Source of the DNA: Modicisalibacter radicis
GTDB lineage: Bacteria > Pseudomonadota > Gammaproteobacteria > Pseudomonadales > Halomonadaceae
Assembly (NCBI RefSeq): GCF_900961225.1
Contig: NZ_CAAHFN010000065.1
Span: forward strand, 310,001-374,000
Direction of reading: 5' to 3'
Length of the DNA: 64,000 bases
The notes under the pieces: generated by a model
Seen by the model: only the letters and a program-made list of their open reading frames with translations
Told to the model about the DNA's origin: nothing
The model's database searches: none
Program-made: the position numbers and the translations under genes
In this document: positions 7,908-16,695 of the stretch, one piece after another
Layout: every line of letters begins with the position of its first letter
Numbering within the stretch: position 1 is the first letter of the stretch

Positions 7908-9034
7908 CCCTGCGTGGCGCGCGTTGCCTGCCAGCGATTGAGCAGGCGGTCGAGCAGTGCCATCAACACCAGCGTCGCCACCAGCGCCACGCACATCGAC
8001 GAGAACCGGTACAACGCGCTATAGATCAGGTCCTGCCCCGGCGCCAGCGACTGGCCAAACAGGATACCCAGCGTCGTCAGCCCACCGAAGCCCACTCCCG
8101 ATCCCCCGCCCTCCAGGACATGCGCCCGCGCGAAGACCATCAGCCCCACCCAGTAGAGCGTGACGACCAATAACAGATGCCGATCCTGGGTGTACAAAAG
8201 CAGTTGCATGACCAACGCCAGGTTACAGCCCAGCAGCGTGCCCACGGCGCGCTTGCGGGCCGACACTCGCGCCCCCGGGTAGCCCAGCGCGAACAGCACC
8301 AGCACCGTCGCCATCTGTGCCGACAGCGAATCGCGCAGGTCGAACGTCTGGAACACCATGAACGAGGCCGTGGCGGTGACCGCGCCGATCAGCGTCTCGT
8401 GGCGGATCCGTGAGGCCGACTTGACGACGCCCGGCGGCGGCTGGCGCGGCTGTCGATCGGGAAACGCGGTATGCATCAGGGCCGCGATCATGACCGCCAG
8501 CACGCTGGCCACCAGATTACTGGCCAGCAGATCGGCCAGGTCCAGGTCGGTATAGCTGGCAAAGTGGAACAGGATGCTCAGCGTCAGCACGCCGTTCGCC
8601 CCGAACAGGAACAGCGGTCCCCGCGCCATCAACCGGAAGCGGGTGTAGAACAGCGCGAAGACCAGCCCGGTCATGACCAGCGGCATGTGCTGGGTCAGCC
8701 CCAGCACCAGGCTCACCTCGACGCAGTTGATCAGCGCGTTGCCGAGAAACTGGCGTACCACATGGCCATTGAGCACCGGGATCAGGCCCAGCAGGAACAT
8801 CGGGAAGACGGTGAAGAAGACCCCGTAATTCCAGCCCATCAACTGGCTCACGATAAACCCCAGGGTGCCGCCAGCGGCGACGCGCAGACATTGCCTGAGC
8901 CCATTGGCATCCAGTTCGATAGCCCCTGCGCCGCGCGCTGCGCCCCCCGGCAGCAACAGTGCCATGGCCGCACGCAGGCCGGGCCACCCTCCACGCCGGG
9001 TGCGTGCCTCGCCGGCGCCACGCTCAGTAGACAT
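7904..9034 (-). CDS. FUSC/DUF2955-type inner-membrane efflux protein
   Basis: A 376-aa membrane protein with two blocks of helices separated by a soluble segment (FPDRQPRQPPPGVVKSASRI), as in the fusaric-acid-resistance/DUF2955 group. Motifs include MGWNYGVFFTVFPMFLLGL, then QMATVLVLFALGYPG and GGLTTLGILFGQSLAPGQD. The start at 9034 overlaps the upstream hlyD gene by 11 bp, indicating translational coupling. A longer frame to 9238 reads only low-complexity Arg/Cys sequence inside hlyD. With HlyD it would form a periplasm-spanning pump for aromatic acids or similar toxic compounds. Substrate inferred only from the family. Confidence 0.85.
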   Translation of the reverse strand: MSTERGAGEARTRRGGWPGLRAAMALLLPGGAARGAGAIELDANGLRQCLRVAAGGTLGFIVSQLMGWNYGVFFTVFPMFLLGLIPVLNGHVVRQFLGNALINCVEVSLVLGLTQHMPLVMTGLVFALFYTRFRLMARGPLFLFGANGVLTLSILFHFASYTDLDLADLLASNLVASVLAVMIAALMHTAFPDRQPRQPPPGVVKSASRIRHETLIGAVTATASFMVFQTFDLRDSLSAQMATVLVLFALGYPGARVSARKRAVGTLLGCNLALVMQLLLYTQDRHLLLVVTLYWVGLMVFARAHVLEGGGSGVGFGGLTTLGILFGQSLAPGQDLIYSALYRFSSMCVALVATLVLMALLDRLLNRWQATRATQG

Positions 9035-10097
9035 GGTGCAACCCGCTGAACAAAGCGATCTGGGCTCGCGCCAGCCCCGCGGCCAGCGGGTTTTCGACCG
9101 GGCGCAACTGCACCGTGGCGCGCGCGCCGCTCGGCGGCATATCGGGCAGTTGCCGCCCCGACTCGAGGTCGAGCCGCAAGTGCAGGCGCAGGCGCTGTGC
9201 GTCGCGGACCCAGCGATCGGTCGTCGGGATGTCGGCAAGATTGCCGTCGGCCGCTATCTGGCCGGCCAGCACCCCCGCGTCAAGCGAGGTCACCCGAGCC
9301 GGCAGCACCGTGCCCGGCCAGGCATCGAAGGCGACCCAGGCCCTGTCGCCGGGCTCGACGTGCCGCAGGCTCTTTTCGCGAAAATCGGCGATCACGTCCA
9401 CCCGATCGCCGACGTTGGCCATGACCGGCGAGCCCGCCGTGACGTAATCGCCAGGCTGGAGCTGAAGATTGCTGATACGGCCACTCTGCTCGGCGCGCAC
9501 CGTCGTCCGCCGCAGGTCGAGTTCGGCCGACGCCAGCGCATTGCGCGCCTGGCGTACGCGCAGATTGGTCGCGCCCTCGGCACCGCGTTGAACCTCCAGC
9601 GAACGGACCCGGGCCTGGGCCGCCTCGACGGCCGCCCGAGCGGAACGTCCGCTGGCCACCACTTCGTCGTGGCGCTGCCGGGAGATACTGCCCTGTTCGA
9701 TCAGCGTGCGCACGCGCCGACTCTCGCGGGCCGCTTCCTCGGCATCGCTGCGTGCCGCGGCGAGGTCGGCACGGGCGGCGGCAAGCTCGGCGGCCAGTTC
9801 GGCATTTTCGCGCCGCGCCTGTTCCACGGCGAGCCTGGCCTTGGCGACGGCCAGGCGAAACGGCTCGGGATCGATGCGAAACAGCACGTCGCCGGCGGCG
9901 ACCCGCTGATTGTTGTCGACGTTGACCGCCGCCACCCGACCGCCGACCTCGGGTGCGACACGGGTGACCTGACGCAAGGCACGCGCCTGCGGCGTCGCCG
10001 GCATGAACGTGTCAGCGACGATGAAATACACGAAAAGCAGGATGAATAGGATGATCGCCACCCGTACCCAACGGGCAAAGCGCTGTTCCGGCGTCAT
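9024..10097 (-). CDS. HlyD-family membrane fusion protein
   Basis: A 357-aa periplasmic adaptor anchored by one N-terminal helix (VAIILFILLFVYFIVADTF). It then shows the biotinyl-lipoyl half-motifs VTRVAPEVGGRVAAVNV and VAAGDVLFRIDP, a long alpha-hairpin rich in Ala, Glu and Arg (about 100-190), and the second half SGRISNLQLQPGDYVTAGSP. I chose ATG 10097 because the family starts at MTPEQRFARW and GAGAG lies upstream. A longer frame begins at 10154, inside slyA. Gene order slyA-hlyD-FUSC resembles the E. coli slyA-ydhIJK neighbourhood, but the small DUF1656 protein (YdhI type) is absent here. Confidence 0.9.
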   Translation of the reverse strand: MTPEQRFARWVRVAIILFILLFVYFIVADTFMPATPQARALRQVTRVAPEVGGRVAAVNVDNNQRVAAGDVLFRIDPEPFRLAVAKARLAVEQARRENAELAAELAAARADLAAARSDAEEAARESRRVRTLIEQGSISRQRHDEVVASGRSARAAVEAAQARVRSLEVQRGAEGATNLRVRQARNALASAELDLRRTTVRAEQSGRISNLQLQPGDYVTAGSPVMANVGDRVDVIADFREKSLRHVEPGDRAWVAFDAWPGTVLPARVTSLDAGVLAGQIAADGNLADIPTTDRWVRDAQRLRLHLRLDLESGRQLPDMPPSGARATVQLRPVENPLAAGLARAQIALFSGLHHVY

Positions 10098-10129
10098 AGT
10101 GGGCTCTCTGTTGTTCACGCGGAGGGGGA

Positions 10130-10594
10130 CTAGCGGCCGGTGGGATCCAGCCAATGATCGGCGTTGATCTCGATACGCCGCAAGGCACGTTGCAACGTCT
10201 CGCGTTCGGCGTCGTCGAGACCGGCGAGGAGCAGCGCACGCGCTTCGTCGGCGTGCGCATCCAGCGAGGCCAGTGTTCGCGCTCCTGCGGCGGTGAACGA
10301 CACTTGGCGCACCCGGCGATCGTCGGCTTGGATGCGGCGTTCGATCAGCCCCTGGCGCTCGAGTTGCCCGAGCGTACGCGTCAGCGAAGGCAGTTCGATA
10401 CCCAGCGTTTCGGCCAGTTGCTTCTGCGTGGCGCCGTCACCCAGGTGGCGCAGCGCCACCAGTGCCGTCCAGCGCGGCTGGGTCAGCCCCAGCGGGGCCA
10501 CGGTACGCCCCACCACCGTGCGCCACAGGCGATGGACATGACCGAGCCGCATGCCGAGCGCGGCATCATCTTTCGACAAGCAATCTGTTAGCAT
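10130..10594 (-). CDS. slyA: SlyA/MarR-family transcriptional regulator
   Basis: A 154-aa winged-helix dimer. It resembles SlyA along its length: LGHVHRLWRTVV, PLGLTQPRWTALVAL, QLAETLGIELPSLTRTLGQL (recognition region), GLIERRIQADDRRVRQVSFT. SlyA proteins bind TTAGCAAGCTAA-type sites and respond to aromatic carboxylates. Two near-matches lie at the gene's own start and 17 bp upstream, so autoregulation is likely. The gene leads the hlyD-FUSC operon, 32 bp before hlyD, and probably controls it. The ATG at 10594 has AGGAT about 8 nt upstream, although one candidate site overlaps that ATG. Confidence 0.85.
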   Translation of the reverse strand: MLTDCLSKDDAALGMRLGHVHRLWRTVVGRTVAPLGLTQPRWTALVALRHLGDGATQKQLAETLGIELPSLTRTLGQLERQGLIERRIQADDRRVRQVSFTAAGARTLASLDAHADEARALLLAGLDDAERETLQRALRRIEINADHWLDPTGR

Positions 10595-10627
10595 GCGAAC
10601 AATCCTAGCATTAATTTAGCAAGCAAA
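10588..10627 (-). promoter_or_regulatory. Two SlyA-box-like operators at the slyA start
   Basis: TTAGCATGCGAA (10588-10599) and TTAGCAAGCAAA (10616-10627) match the SlyA consensus TTAGCAAGCTAA at 10 and 11 of 12 positions. They bracket the region where the slyA promoter must lie. The known consensus supports the assignment, but binding is inference. Confidence 0.5.
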
Positions 10628-10684
10628 CAAACTATGTCGAACAGCCGTTCCAGGGGAGCGCACGCGGGCACGCGGCTTGCCGTG

Positions 10685-11803
10685 TCAGACCGCCCCGCCA
10701 GGCATCGCATCGAGATCGCTGTCGGCAAGCAACCCCAGCCAATGGTCTTCGCGCTCGGCTTCCAGGGCGTCCCCGGCGAGTGCCGCCACTTCGGCATCGC
10801 CGAGCGCTTCCTGATCGAGTCCCCGCGACCAGCCGGGGGCCGGGCGCTGTCCCCCCTTTCCGGTCAGCCGGTGCAACGGGTGGCCGCCTTCGCGCTCCAG
10901 ACGCTCGATCATCGGCGCGTAGAGCGCCGACAGGCGTAATGTCGCTACGCTCTGGCGCAGCCAACGAAAGATCCTCAAGCCCTCGGGATCGAGATCACCC
11001 CAGTAGGTCACATTCTCGAGTGCCAGCAGGCCGTCCAGCGTCTGCAGCGGATCGATCTCGCCGATCAGCCGCACCCGCTCGGGTGCCCTGAGCGCCTCGC
11101 TCAGCGACAGTCCGTAACCGAAACTGCAGAGCAGAGCCAACCGGCCGGCGACACCCGCGCGACAGGCCTGCTCGAAACTCTGCGGATTCTCGATCAGCAG
11201 CACCCCCTGCGGCTCGGCGGGCACCGCCGCCAGAACCCAGGCGCCGGGACCCCGGAAAGCCGCACGCTCGATACCGAAGGCGCGCACCAGCTCTCGCGGC
11301 AAGGCATCCAGGAGCTTGCTGCTGCCCAGCAGATAGCGCGCGCTGGCCTCGTACGAACTCAGCACATGGGCGCCCGGCAGAGCCGCGGCCAGGTCATTGA
11401 GACCCTCGGCGAGACGCCGCTGGTCGGCCAGATCCCAGCCATCGAGCACACTCTCCAGCGCATGGCGCCAGAGGGCGGCCTGGCCGGCGTCCAGCGGCAA
11501 CGAGGCATCGACCCGGGCGAATTCGGATGCCAGCCGATGGCGCAAGGCCTCGGAAAGCTGCACGCGGACATTGAGCCGCTGACGTGCCGAAACCGGCTGC
11601 GAGGTCTCGACGAGCCCGGCCTCGGTCAGCTCGCGCAGCGCTTCCCAACCATCCAGCTCGGTGCCGCAAAGCGTCGGCTGGCGCAGTCTGTTCACCAGCG
11701 GCCGACTGTGCCAGCGCTTGTAACGCCCCTTCAGGTGATGCTTGCCCCACTCGCCTTCCAGGAATTGCCGCGCCGCCTCGGCGCGCTCGCTGAGCAGTGT
11801 CAT
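10685..11803 (-). CDS. jetD: Wadjet/Mks system nuclease subunit JetD (MksG)
   Basis: A 372-aa last gene of the Wadjet-like operon. In characterised systems JetD/MksG is a topoisomerase-VI-like Toprim nuclease that cuts plasmid DNA after the SMC complex has extruded it. The N-terminal half (about 1-180) fits the DUF3322-like DNA-binding region. The C-terminal half has the Toprim acidic residues, E205 in VLLIENPQSFE and D270/D272 in TYWGDLDPEGLRIFRWLR, so the nuclease looks intact. A late LDQEAL element also fits. Its ATG overlaps the jetC stop by 4 nt. The gene ends 90 bp before slyA on the same strand, with no terminator seen. Confidence 0.85.
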   Translation of the reverse strand: MTLLSERAEAARQFLEGEWGKHHLKGRYKRWHSRPLVNRLRQPTLCGTELDGWEALRELTEAGLVETSQPVSARQRLNVRVQLSEALRHRLASEFARVDASLPLDAGQAALWRHALESVLDGWDLADQRRLAEGLNDLAAALPGAHVLSSYEASARYLLGSSKLLDALPRELVRAFGIERAAFRGPGAWVLAAVPAEPQGVLLIENPQSFEQACRAGVAGRLALLCSFGYGLSLSEALRAPERVRLIGEIDPLQTLDGLLALENVTYWGDLDPEGLRIFRWLRQSVATLRLSALYAPMIERLEREGGHPLHRLTGKGGQRPAPGWSRGLDQEALGDAEVAALAGDALEAEREDHWLGLLADSDLDAMPGGAV

Positions 11804-14800
11804 GGCGTCGGCTCGCTGACGTGGATCCCGAACAGACTGGCCTCGCCCCGGCCGCGGCCGATCGCTTCCGGCTCGACCACCCGGCCGTCGCGGACCACCA
11901 CGTGGCCGCCCTGGCCCTGGGCGCCGCCGATCACGCTGCCCACCAGATAGGTGGGGAAGATCGCCGCATCGTTCTCGTAGTTGGGATTATGGATCAGCCC
12001 GATCATCTGGAAGCGCCCGCGGGTGTTGCGCAGCGAGTCCAGCGAATCCTGAATCAAGCGCCGGTGCGAGAGCTTGGAAAACAGGCCATCGAGCAGGATC
12101 ACGCTCTCGCGGCCGGCCCGCGCGCGACGCTTGTGGCTACCCGGCAACTCGCGCAGCTCGCGTTCGATGGCGAACTCCGAGAGCTTGACCAGCCACATCA
12201 GCGACACCGCCTCACGCTGTCCTTCGGACATGTCCTCGTTGAGCGAGAATAACCGGCCATGCGGGCGAATCGCGTCGTGCTTGAGGCGAATGGCCGCGTC
12301 GCGGAACAGCCCGCGGTAGATGCGGCGGCGGATCTGGCGGGTCAACTCGTCGTCACGGCGACGCTGCTCGCCCTGCGGCGCCGCTCCCTCCTGGGCGAGC
12401 CGGCGTCGCTGGGCGAGCTGATGCTCATCGATATCGGCAAGCAATTGCTGGATCAGTTCGCGCACCGCCTCGTCACCGATCAACGCCGCCTTGACCTCGA
12501 AGTAGGCCCCGCCCTCGCTGCCACGCCGGGCGACACGCTTCAGGCTTTCCAGGTTGCCGGCGGCATCGGTGATGATAGAACCCAGCCGCTCGACCAGATT
12601 GCCCTCGATGTGCTCGCGCGAGGCGTTGAGCGTGGCGACCCGCTGACGATGCTCGTCGAGCTGGCCGGTCAACTGGCCATAAAGCGCGCGAAGATCGTCG
12701 AGCGAGGCCTGGGAGGCGCCGTCCAGGTTCGCCAGCCGGGCACGCTCGGTCTCGTTGAACAGGCGACTCTCGACGGACTCGCGCAACGCCTGGCCCAGCC
12801 TCTGCGCCAACCGCTCCGCCTCGCGGGCCTGACGCTCCCGGTCCCGCGAGCGCTCGCCGAGGTTGAGATCGCCCAGCGCCTCGAGCAACGCCTGCTGGCA
12901 GCCCTGGAGCGCCTGCTGAAAGTGCTGATGCGCCGCCTCCGAGGTATTGTCCGCACGCTCTTCCCCGGCCAGGCGTCGCCACTCGACGAGCGTGGCGTCC
13001 AGCGCTTCGGCCCGCGGGTGATCGAGCGGCCAGCGACTGGCCTCGCGCAGATCCGCGAGCACCGCCAGGCGATCCAGCCAACCGCTCGACAGGCCGCGAA
13101 GGCGCTCCAGCCAGGCGATGGCCAGTTGATCGGTATCGAGCATCGCCTGATGGTTACAGGCCAGACGCGCCTCGACGCTGTCCTGCTCGCGGCGCTTGGC
13201 CTTGCCCGCGGCATGCGCCGCATCGCGCTCGCGCTTGAGACGAGCGATCTCGCGCTCGAGCTTCTGGCCCCCGCCGCTGTCGTCACGCACCTCGAGAAAG
13301 GCGCGAATGCGTGCGAAATCGAAATCCGCGCGGCGACTGGCGCTGGCCAGCGCCGCCTCGAGCTCGCTCTCGCGGGCTGCGGCACTGGCCATGAAAGCGA
13401 CCCCGCCCTCACGTTCGAAGGCATCGAGGGTGCGCAGCCGTTCGCGCTCGCCATCGGCAAACAACGCCCGCGAACGGCTCGCCAGATCATCGCGTTGACG
13501 GCTCAGCGACTCGAGACATTCGGTGTTCTCCGCCAGACGCTCATCGGTCAATTCCTGAGTCTCGACCAACTCGCCGAGACGTGTCTCCAGTGCTTCGAGC
13601 CGCTCGACGCCGCCGGCCGCGGCGAACTTCTCCGCGGCCAGCCAGGTCGCGCCGTGGGTCTCCAGCGCCCGTTCGGCGGCCTCGGTCTGCGGCCCCAGTT
13701 CCGCCAGGCGACGCTCGGCGGCGTCGAGCGTCGCCGCAGCCTCCTCCAGCGCCTTGTCGCCGCCTTCGAGCAGATAGCGCTGAAAGTCGTCGATGCAGGC
13801 CAGTGCCGCATCGCTCAGCCTCGGCGCGAGCTCCTCGCGGCGCAGCGTGAGTCCACGCTGGTCGCGCGCCAGCTCGTCGAGCGCCTCCTCGACCTTAGCC
13901 TCGCGCGCCTCATGAGCCCGCAGCGCCAGGGCGAAACGCTCGCCATGCGGGTCGAGCCGGGCGATCTCGGCAGCCAGCGCGTCGCGCCGCTGGCGATCGG
14001 CGGCCAGGCGTTGCTGGGTCTCCTCGCGCAGCGCGGTCAGGTATTGCGGGTCGAGCGCCGCCTTCACCGCCAGGGTTTCGACGCCGCACACCGCACCCAG
14101 CGGCGGCCGGTTCTCGGCCAGGCAAGCCGCGAGCCGGTCGGCCTCGAACACCGGCACGCCCAGGCCACGCTCGATCAACAGCGTGGCGGCTTCGCCGGCC
14201 CGGGCCTCGCCGGCAACCACCGGGGCGAACAGCTGGCCGGCGGCCTGCGACAGCCACTCGCGACGCCGGTCGGGAGCGTGCTCACCGGCATTGAGCACGT
14301 CGTGCAGCGCGCACCAGGCGATCCCCGCCCCATCGAGCAGACGGTGCGCCTCGCTTTCTGCGACCTGCCGCGCCAGCGGATCGCCGGCCAGGCTCTCGAG
14401 ATAGCGCTCGCGGGCTGCGATCCGCTCATCCAGGCCCTCGGCCTCGCTGAGCAGGCGCGGGTAGCGGAACTTGGCATCCTTGAGCCACTCCGCCGGCGAC
14501 TGCTCGCTGACGTCACGAAAGCGCAGCCAGGCCTGATGCAACTCGCGCAGGTGCTGCTCCTGCCGGTCCAGCCGATGCGCCTCATCCTCGAGCTCGCGTG
14601 AACGCCGGTAGAGTCGGTCGCGAAGATGCACCGGGTCGTCGTCGCCGTGCAGTTCAGCATAACGCCGCGCCGACTCGGCCAGCGGCGTCAGCCGGTCACG
14701 ACGCACCAGCGCCTCTTCCCGGCGCTGGCGCTGCACGCGCTGTTCCTGCTGCCAGTCGGCCAGCTCGGCCTTGCGCCGCGCCCAGAACTCCTCGACGGCG

Positions 14801-16695
14801 GCGTCGGGCCAGCCCTCGACGAAGGCCTGCCAGGCCTCCCGGCCATGCTTGAGCGGGCCGCGCTCGCCTTCCAGACGAGCGCGTTCGGCGGCCAGGCGAT
14901 CACGCTCGTCGCGGGCGGCGTCGCGCTGGGCGCCGACCGCCTCCAGTTCGGCCTCGACGGCTTCGCGTTCGTCATCGAGCGCTTGCTGCTGCTCGCGCTT
15001 CAACTCGAGCAGTTCGCCGGGCGAGGTATCCGGATGAGCCGCCTGGAAGTCGGCATGCCAGCGCGCGCTGTCCTCGAGCTTGGCGGCCCGCCCGATGTGC
15101 GCGTTGAGTGCCTGGCGCGCCGTGTCGGCGGCCGCGATGGCGGCCTCGCGGGTCGCCTCGGGGGCCTCCAGCTCCGCTTCGCTGAACAACCCGTCACCGA
15201 GCGCCTGGGTATAGAAACTCTGATTGTCGGTGAATTCGCGCTGACGCGATTCGAGCTGCTCACGCTCGCGCTCGAGGCGCTCCCATTGCGTCTCGAATTC
15301 CCGGGCGTCCGCCTTGAGTTCCTTGAGGTACTGCCGGTCGGCGATCACCTCTTCGCGGAAGCGGTTGCCATCGAGTGCCTCGAAGGCGTCGGCGGCTTCG
15401 TCGAGCTGCGCCAGCGCCCGATAGCGTGCACTGTCGTCGGCGAAACCGTGGCTGTCGACCAGCCAGTCGCGGGCCGGCGCGAAGGCCACATGCTGGGCCT
15501 CGCGGGCGGCCGGCCAGGACGCCTCGGGCAGGTGGATCAGTTGACGGTGCGAGTCGATTCGCGCCCCTCGCTCGGCCAGCGACTCGCGCACCGTGCGCTC
15601 GGCCTGGCCGCTGAGCCGGGCCAGCAGCCAGACCGAAACCCGCGGCCGCTCGCTGTCGCCCTTGCTCCAGGCCAGCCCGGCGATATCGTCGGCGTCGGTC
15701 GCGGGCCGGCGCGGCACGCCCGGCAGCGCCAGCAATGCCTGGCCGCCCAGCAGCCGCTCGCTGGCGGCCAGGCCCTCGTCGAGTTCGGCGAGACGCGCTC
15801 GCGCATCGAGCAGCGCCTCGCCCTGCGCGTTGAGGTCGGCGAGCCGGGCGACCTTGTCGTCGGCACGCTTCTGGTCGGCTTCGGCTTCACTCAGGCGATG
15901 ACGCAGCTCGGTGACCTTGCTGCCCGAGTTGAGGATCACGTCCTCGATCAGTTCCTCGCCTTCATCGGTCTCGCCACGGGTCGCACCGGACAGGATCTGC
16001 GGCGCCAGCACCTCGAAGAAGAACGCCTGGTCGGCCTTCTCGCCGGCGCGCGGCTTGATGGCATTGAATATCTGACTCTTGTCGGCGCCGCCCTCCTTCT
16101 GGAAGGCAGCCATCTGCGCCAGCTCGCGGCGCGAGATGTGAGCGCCCACCGCATCCAGCCATTCCTCGCGGTTGGCGCTGCGGGTTACGCCGTGGGCGCG
16201 CATGGCCGCCTGGACATCGCTGTTGGCGTACAGCGCCAGCTTGGCGTCGCGGGTCAGGTGGTGGACGGGGATATCCTCGAGCCGCCCGGCATAGTGGTAG
16301 AAGGACAGCCCGCTGCCGTCACTGTAGCCATGGAGGCCGAACACGAAGGTTTCGCCGGCGACCTCCTCGCCGGCGGCGGCGAACATGTCGGACTGCCCCG
16401 TCGCGCCGCCGCTGCGGAACTCCACCCGCAGGTGCGTCCAGCTGCGCCCCTGGCCGGCGACACTGGCCGGAGAGCACTTGCGCCGGGTGCGCGCCAGCAA
16501 CGTGCGATCCCGCGACAACAGCCCGATCAACGCCTCGGCGAGGGTCGTCTTGCCGAAGCCGTTCTCCATGCTGATGGCGCTCGACTGGCCGCGCAGGTCG
16601 AGCAGCAGGTGGCGCATCTTGGCGTCCCAGGGCGAGGCGATGTCGCCATGCTTGTTGAGCAGGTTGGCGACTTCGATGCGATTGATCACGCTCAT
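11800..16695 (-). CDS. jetC: Wadjet/Mks SMC-like ATPase JetC (MksB)
   Basis: A 1631-aa SMC-type motor, longer than E. coli MukB (1486 aa). The Walker A motif ENGFGKTT is at 44-51. Two long Glu/Arg/Ala-rich coiled-coil arms flank a globular hinge at about 785-875 (ALHDVLNAGEH, ERGLGVPVFEADRLAACLAE). The C-terminal head has the ABC signature MSEGQREAVSLMWL from residue 1489 and a Walker B-like ESVILLDGLFSKLS, with D1536 followed by G1537 where most SMC ATPases have the catalytic Glu. In the family it dimerises, loads on circular DNA and extrudes loops to recognise plasmids. It overlaps jetB and jetD by 4 nt each. Confidence 0.9.
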   Translation of the reverse strand: MSVINRIEVANLLNKHGDIASPWDAKMRHLLLDLRGQSSAISMENGFGKTTLAEALIGLLSRDRTLLARTRRKCSPASVAGQGRSWTHLRVEFRSGGATGQSDMFAAAGEEVAGETFVFGLHGYSDGSGLSFYHYAGRLEDIPVHHLTRDAKLALYANSDVQAAMRAHGVTRSANREEWLDAVGAHISRRELAQMAAFQKEGGADKSQIFNAIKPRAGEKADQAFFFEVLAPQILSGATRGETDEGEELIEDVILNSGSKVTELRHRLSEAEADQKRADDKVARLADLNAQGEALLDARARLAELDEGLAASERLLGGQALLALPGVPRRPATDADDIAGLAWSKGDSERPRVSVWLLARLSGQAERTVRESLAERGARIDSHRQLIHLPEASWPAAREAQHVAFAPARDWLVDSHGFADDSARYRALAQLDEAADAFEALDGNRFREEVIADRQYLKELKADAREFETQWERLEREREQLESRQREFTDNQSFYTQALGDGLFSEAELEAPEATREAAIAAADTARQALNAHIGRAAKLEDSARWHADFQAAHPDTSPGELLELKREQQQALDDEREAVEAELEAVGAQRDAARDERDRLAAERARLEGERGPLKHGREAWQAFVEGWPDAAVEEFWARRKAELADWQQEQRVQRQRREEALVRRDRLTPLAESARRYAELHGDDDPVHLRDRLYRRSRELEDEAHRLDRQEQHLRELHQAWLRFRDVSEQSPAEWLKDAKFRYPRLLSEAEGLDERIAARERYLESLAGDPLARQVAESEAHRLLDGAGIAWCALHDVLNAGEHAPDRRREWLSQAAGQLFAPVVAGEARAGEAATLLIERGLGVPVFEADRLAACLAENRPPLGAVCGVETLAVKAALDPQYLTALREETQQRLAADRQRRDALAAEIARLDPHGERFALALRAHEAREAKVEEALDELARDQRGLTLRREELAPRLSDAALACIDDFQRYLLEGGDKALEEAAATLDAAERRLAELGPQTEAAERALETHGATWLAAEKFAAAGGVERLEALETRLGELVETQELTDERLAENTECLESLSRQRDDLASRSRALFADGERERLRTLDAFEREGGVAFMASAAARESELEAALASASRRADFDFARIRAFLEVRDDSGGGQKLEREIARLKRERDAAHAAGKAKRREQDSVEARLACNHQAMLDTDQLAIAWLERLRGLSSGWLDRLAVLADLREASRWPLDHPRAEALDATLVEWRRLAGEERADNTSEAAHQHFQQALQGCQQALLEALGDLNLGERSRDRERQAREAERLAQRLGQALRESVESRLFNETERARLANLDGASQASLDDLRALYGQLTGQLDEHRQRVATLNASREHIEGNLVERLGSIITDAAGNLESLKRVARRGSEGGAYFEVKAALIGDEAVRELIQQLLADIDEHQLAQRRRLAQEGAAPQGEQRRRDDELTRQIRRRIYRGLFRDAAIRLKHDAIRPHGRLFSLNEDMSEGQREAVSLMWLVKLSEFAIERELRELPGSHKRRARAGRESVILLDGLFSKLSHRRLIQDSLDSLRNTRGRFQMIGLIHNPNYENDAAIFPTYLVGSVIGGAQGQGGHVVVRDGRVVEPEAIGRGRGEASLFGIHVSEPTP

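Noticed and set aside
9035..9238. Longer FUSC protein starting at 9238
   Set aside because: The extra 68 residues are Arg/Cys-rich out-of-frame hlyD sequence. The ATG at 9034 gives the normal family start.
12259..14601. 780-codon plus-strand open frame antisense to jetC
   Set aside because: It mirrors the codon structure of jetC, has no ribosome binding site and reads as low-complexity Leu/Arg/Gln sequence. The same applies to 14626-16716.
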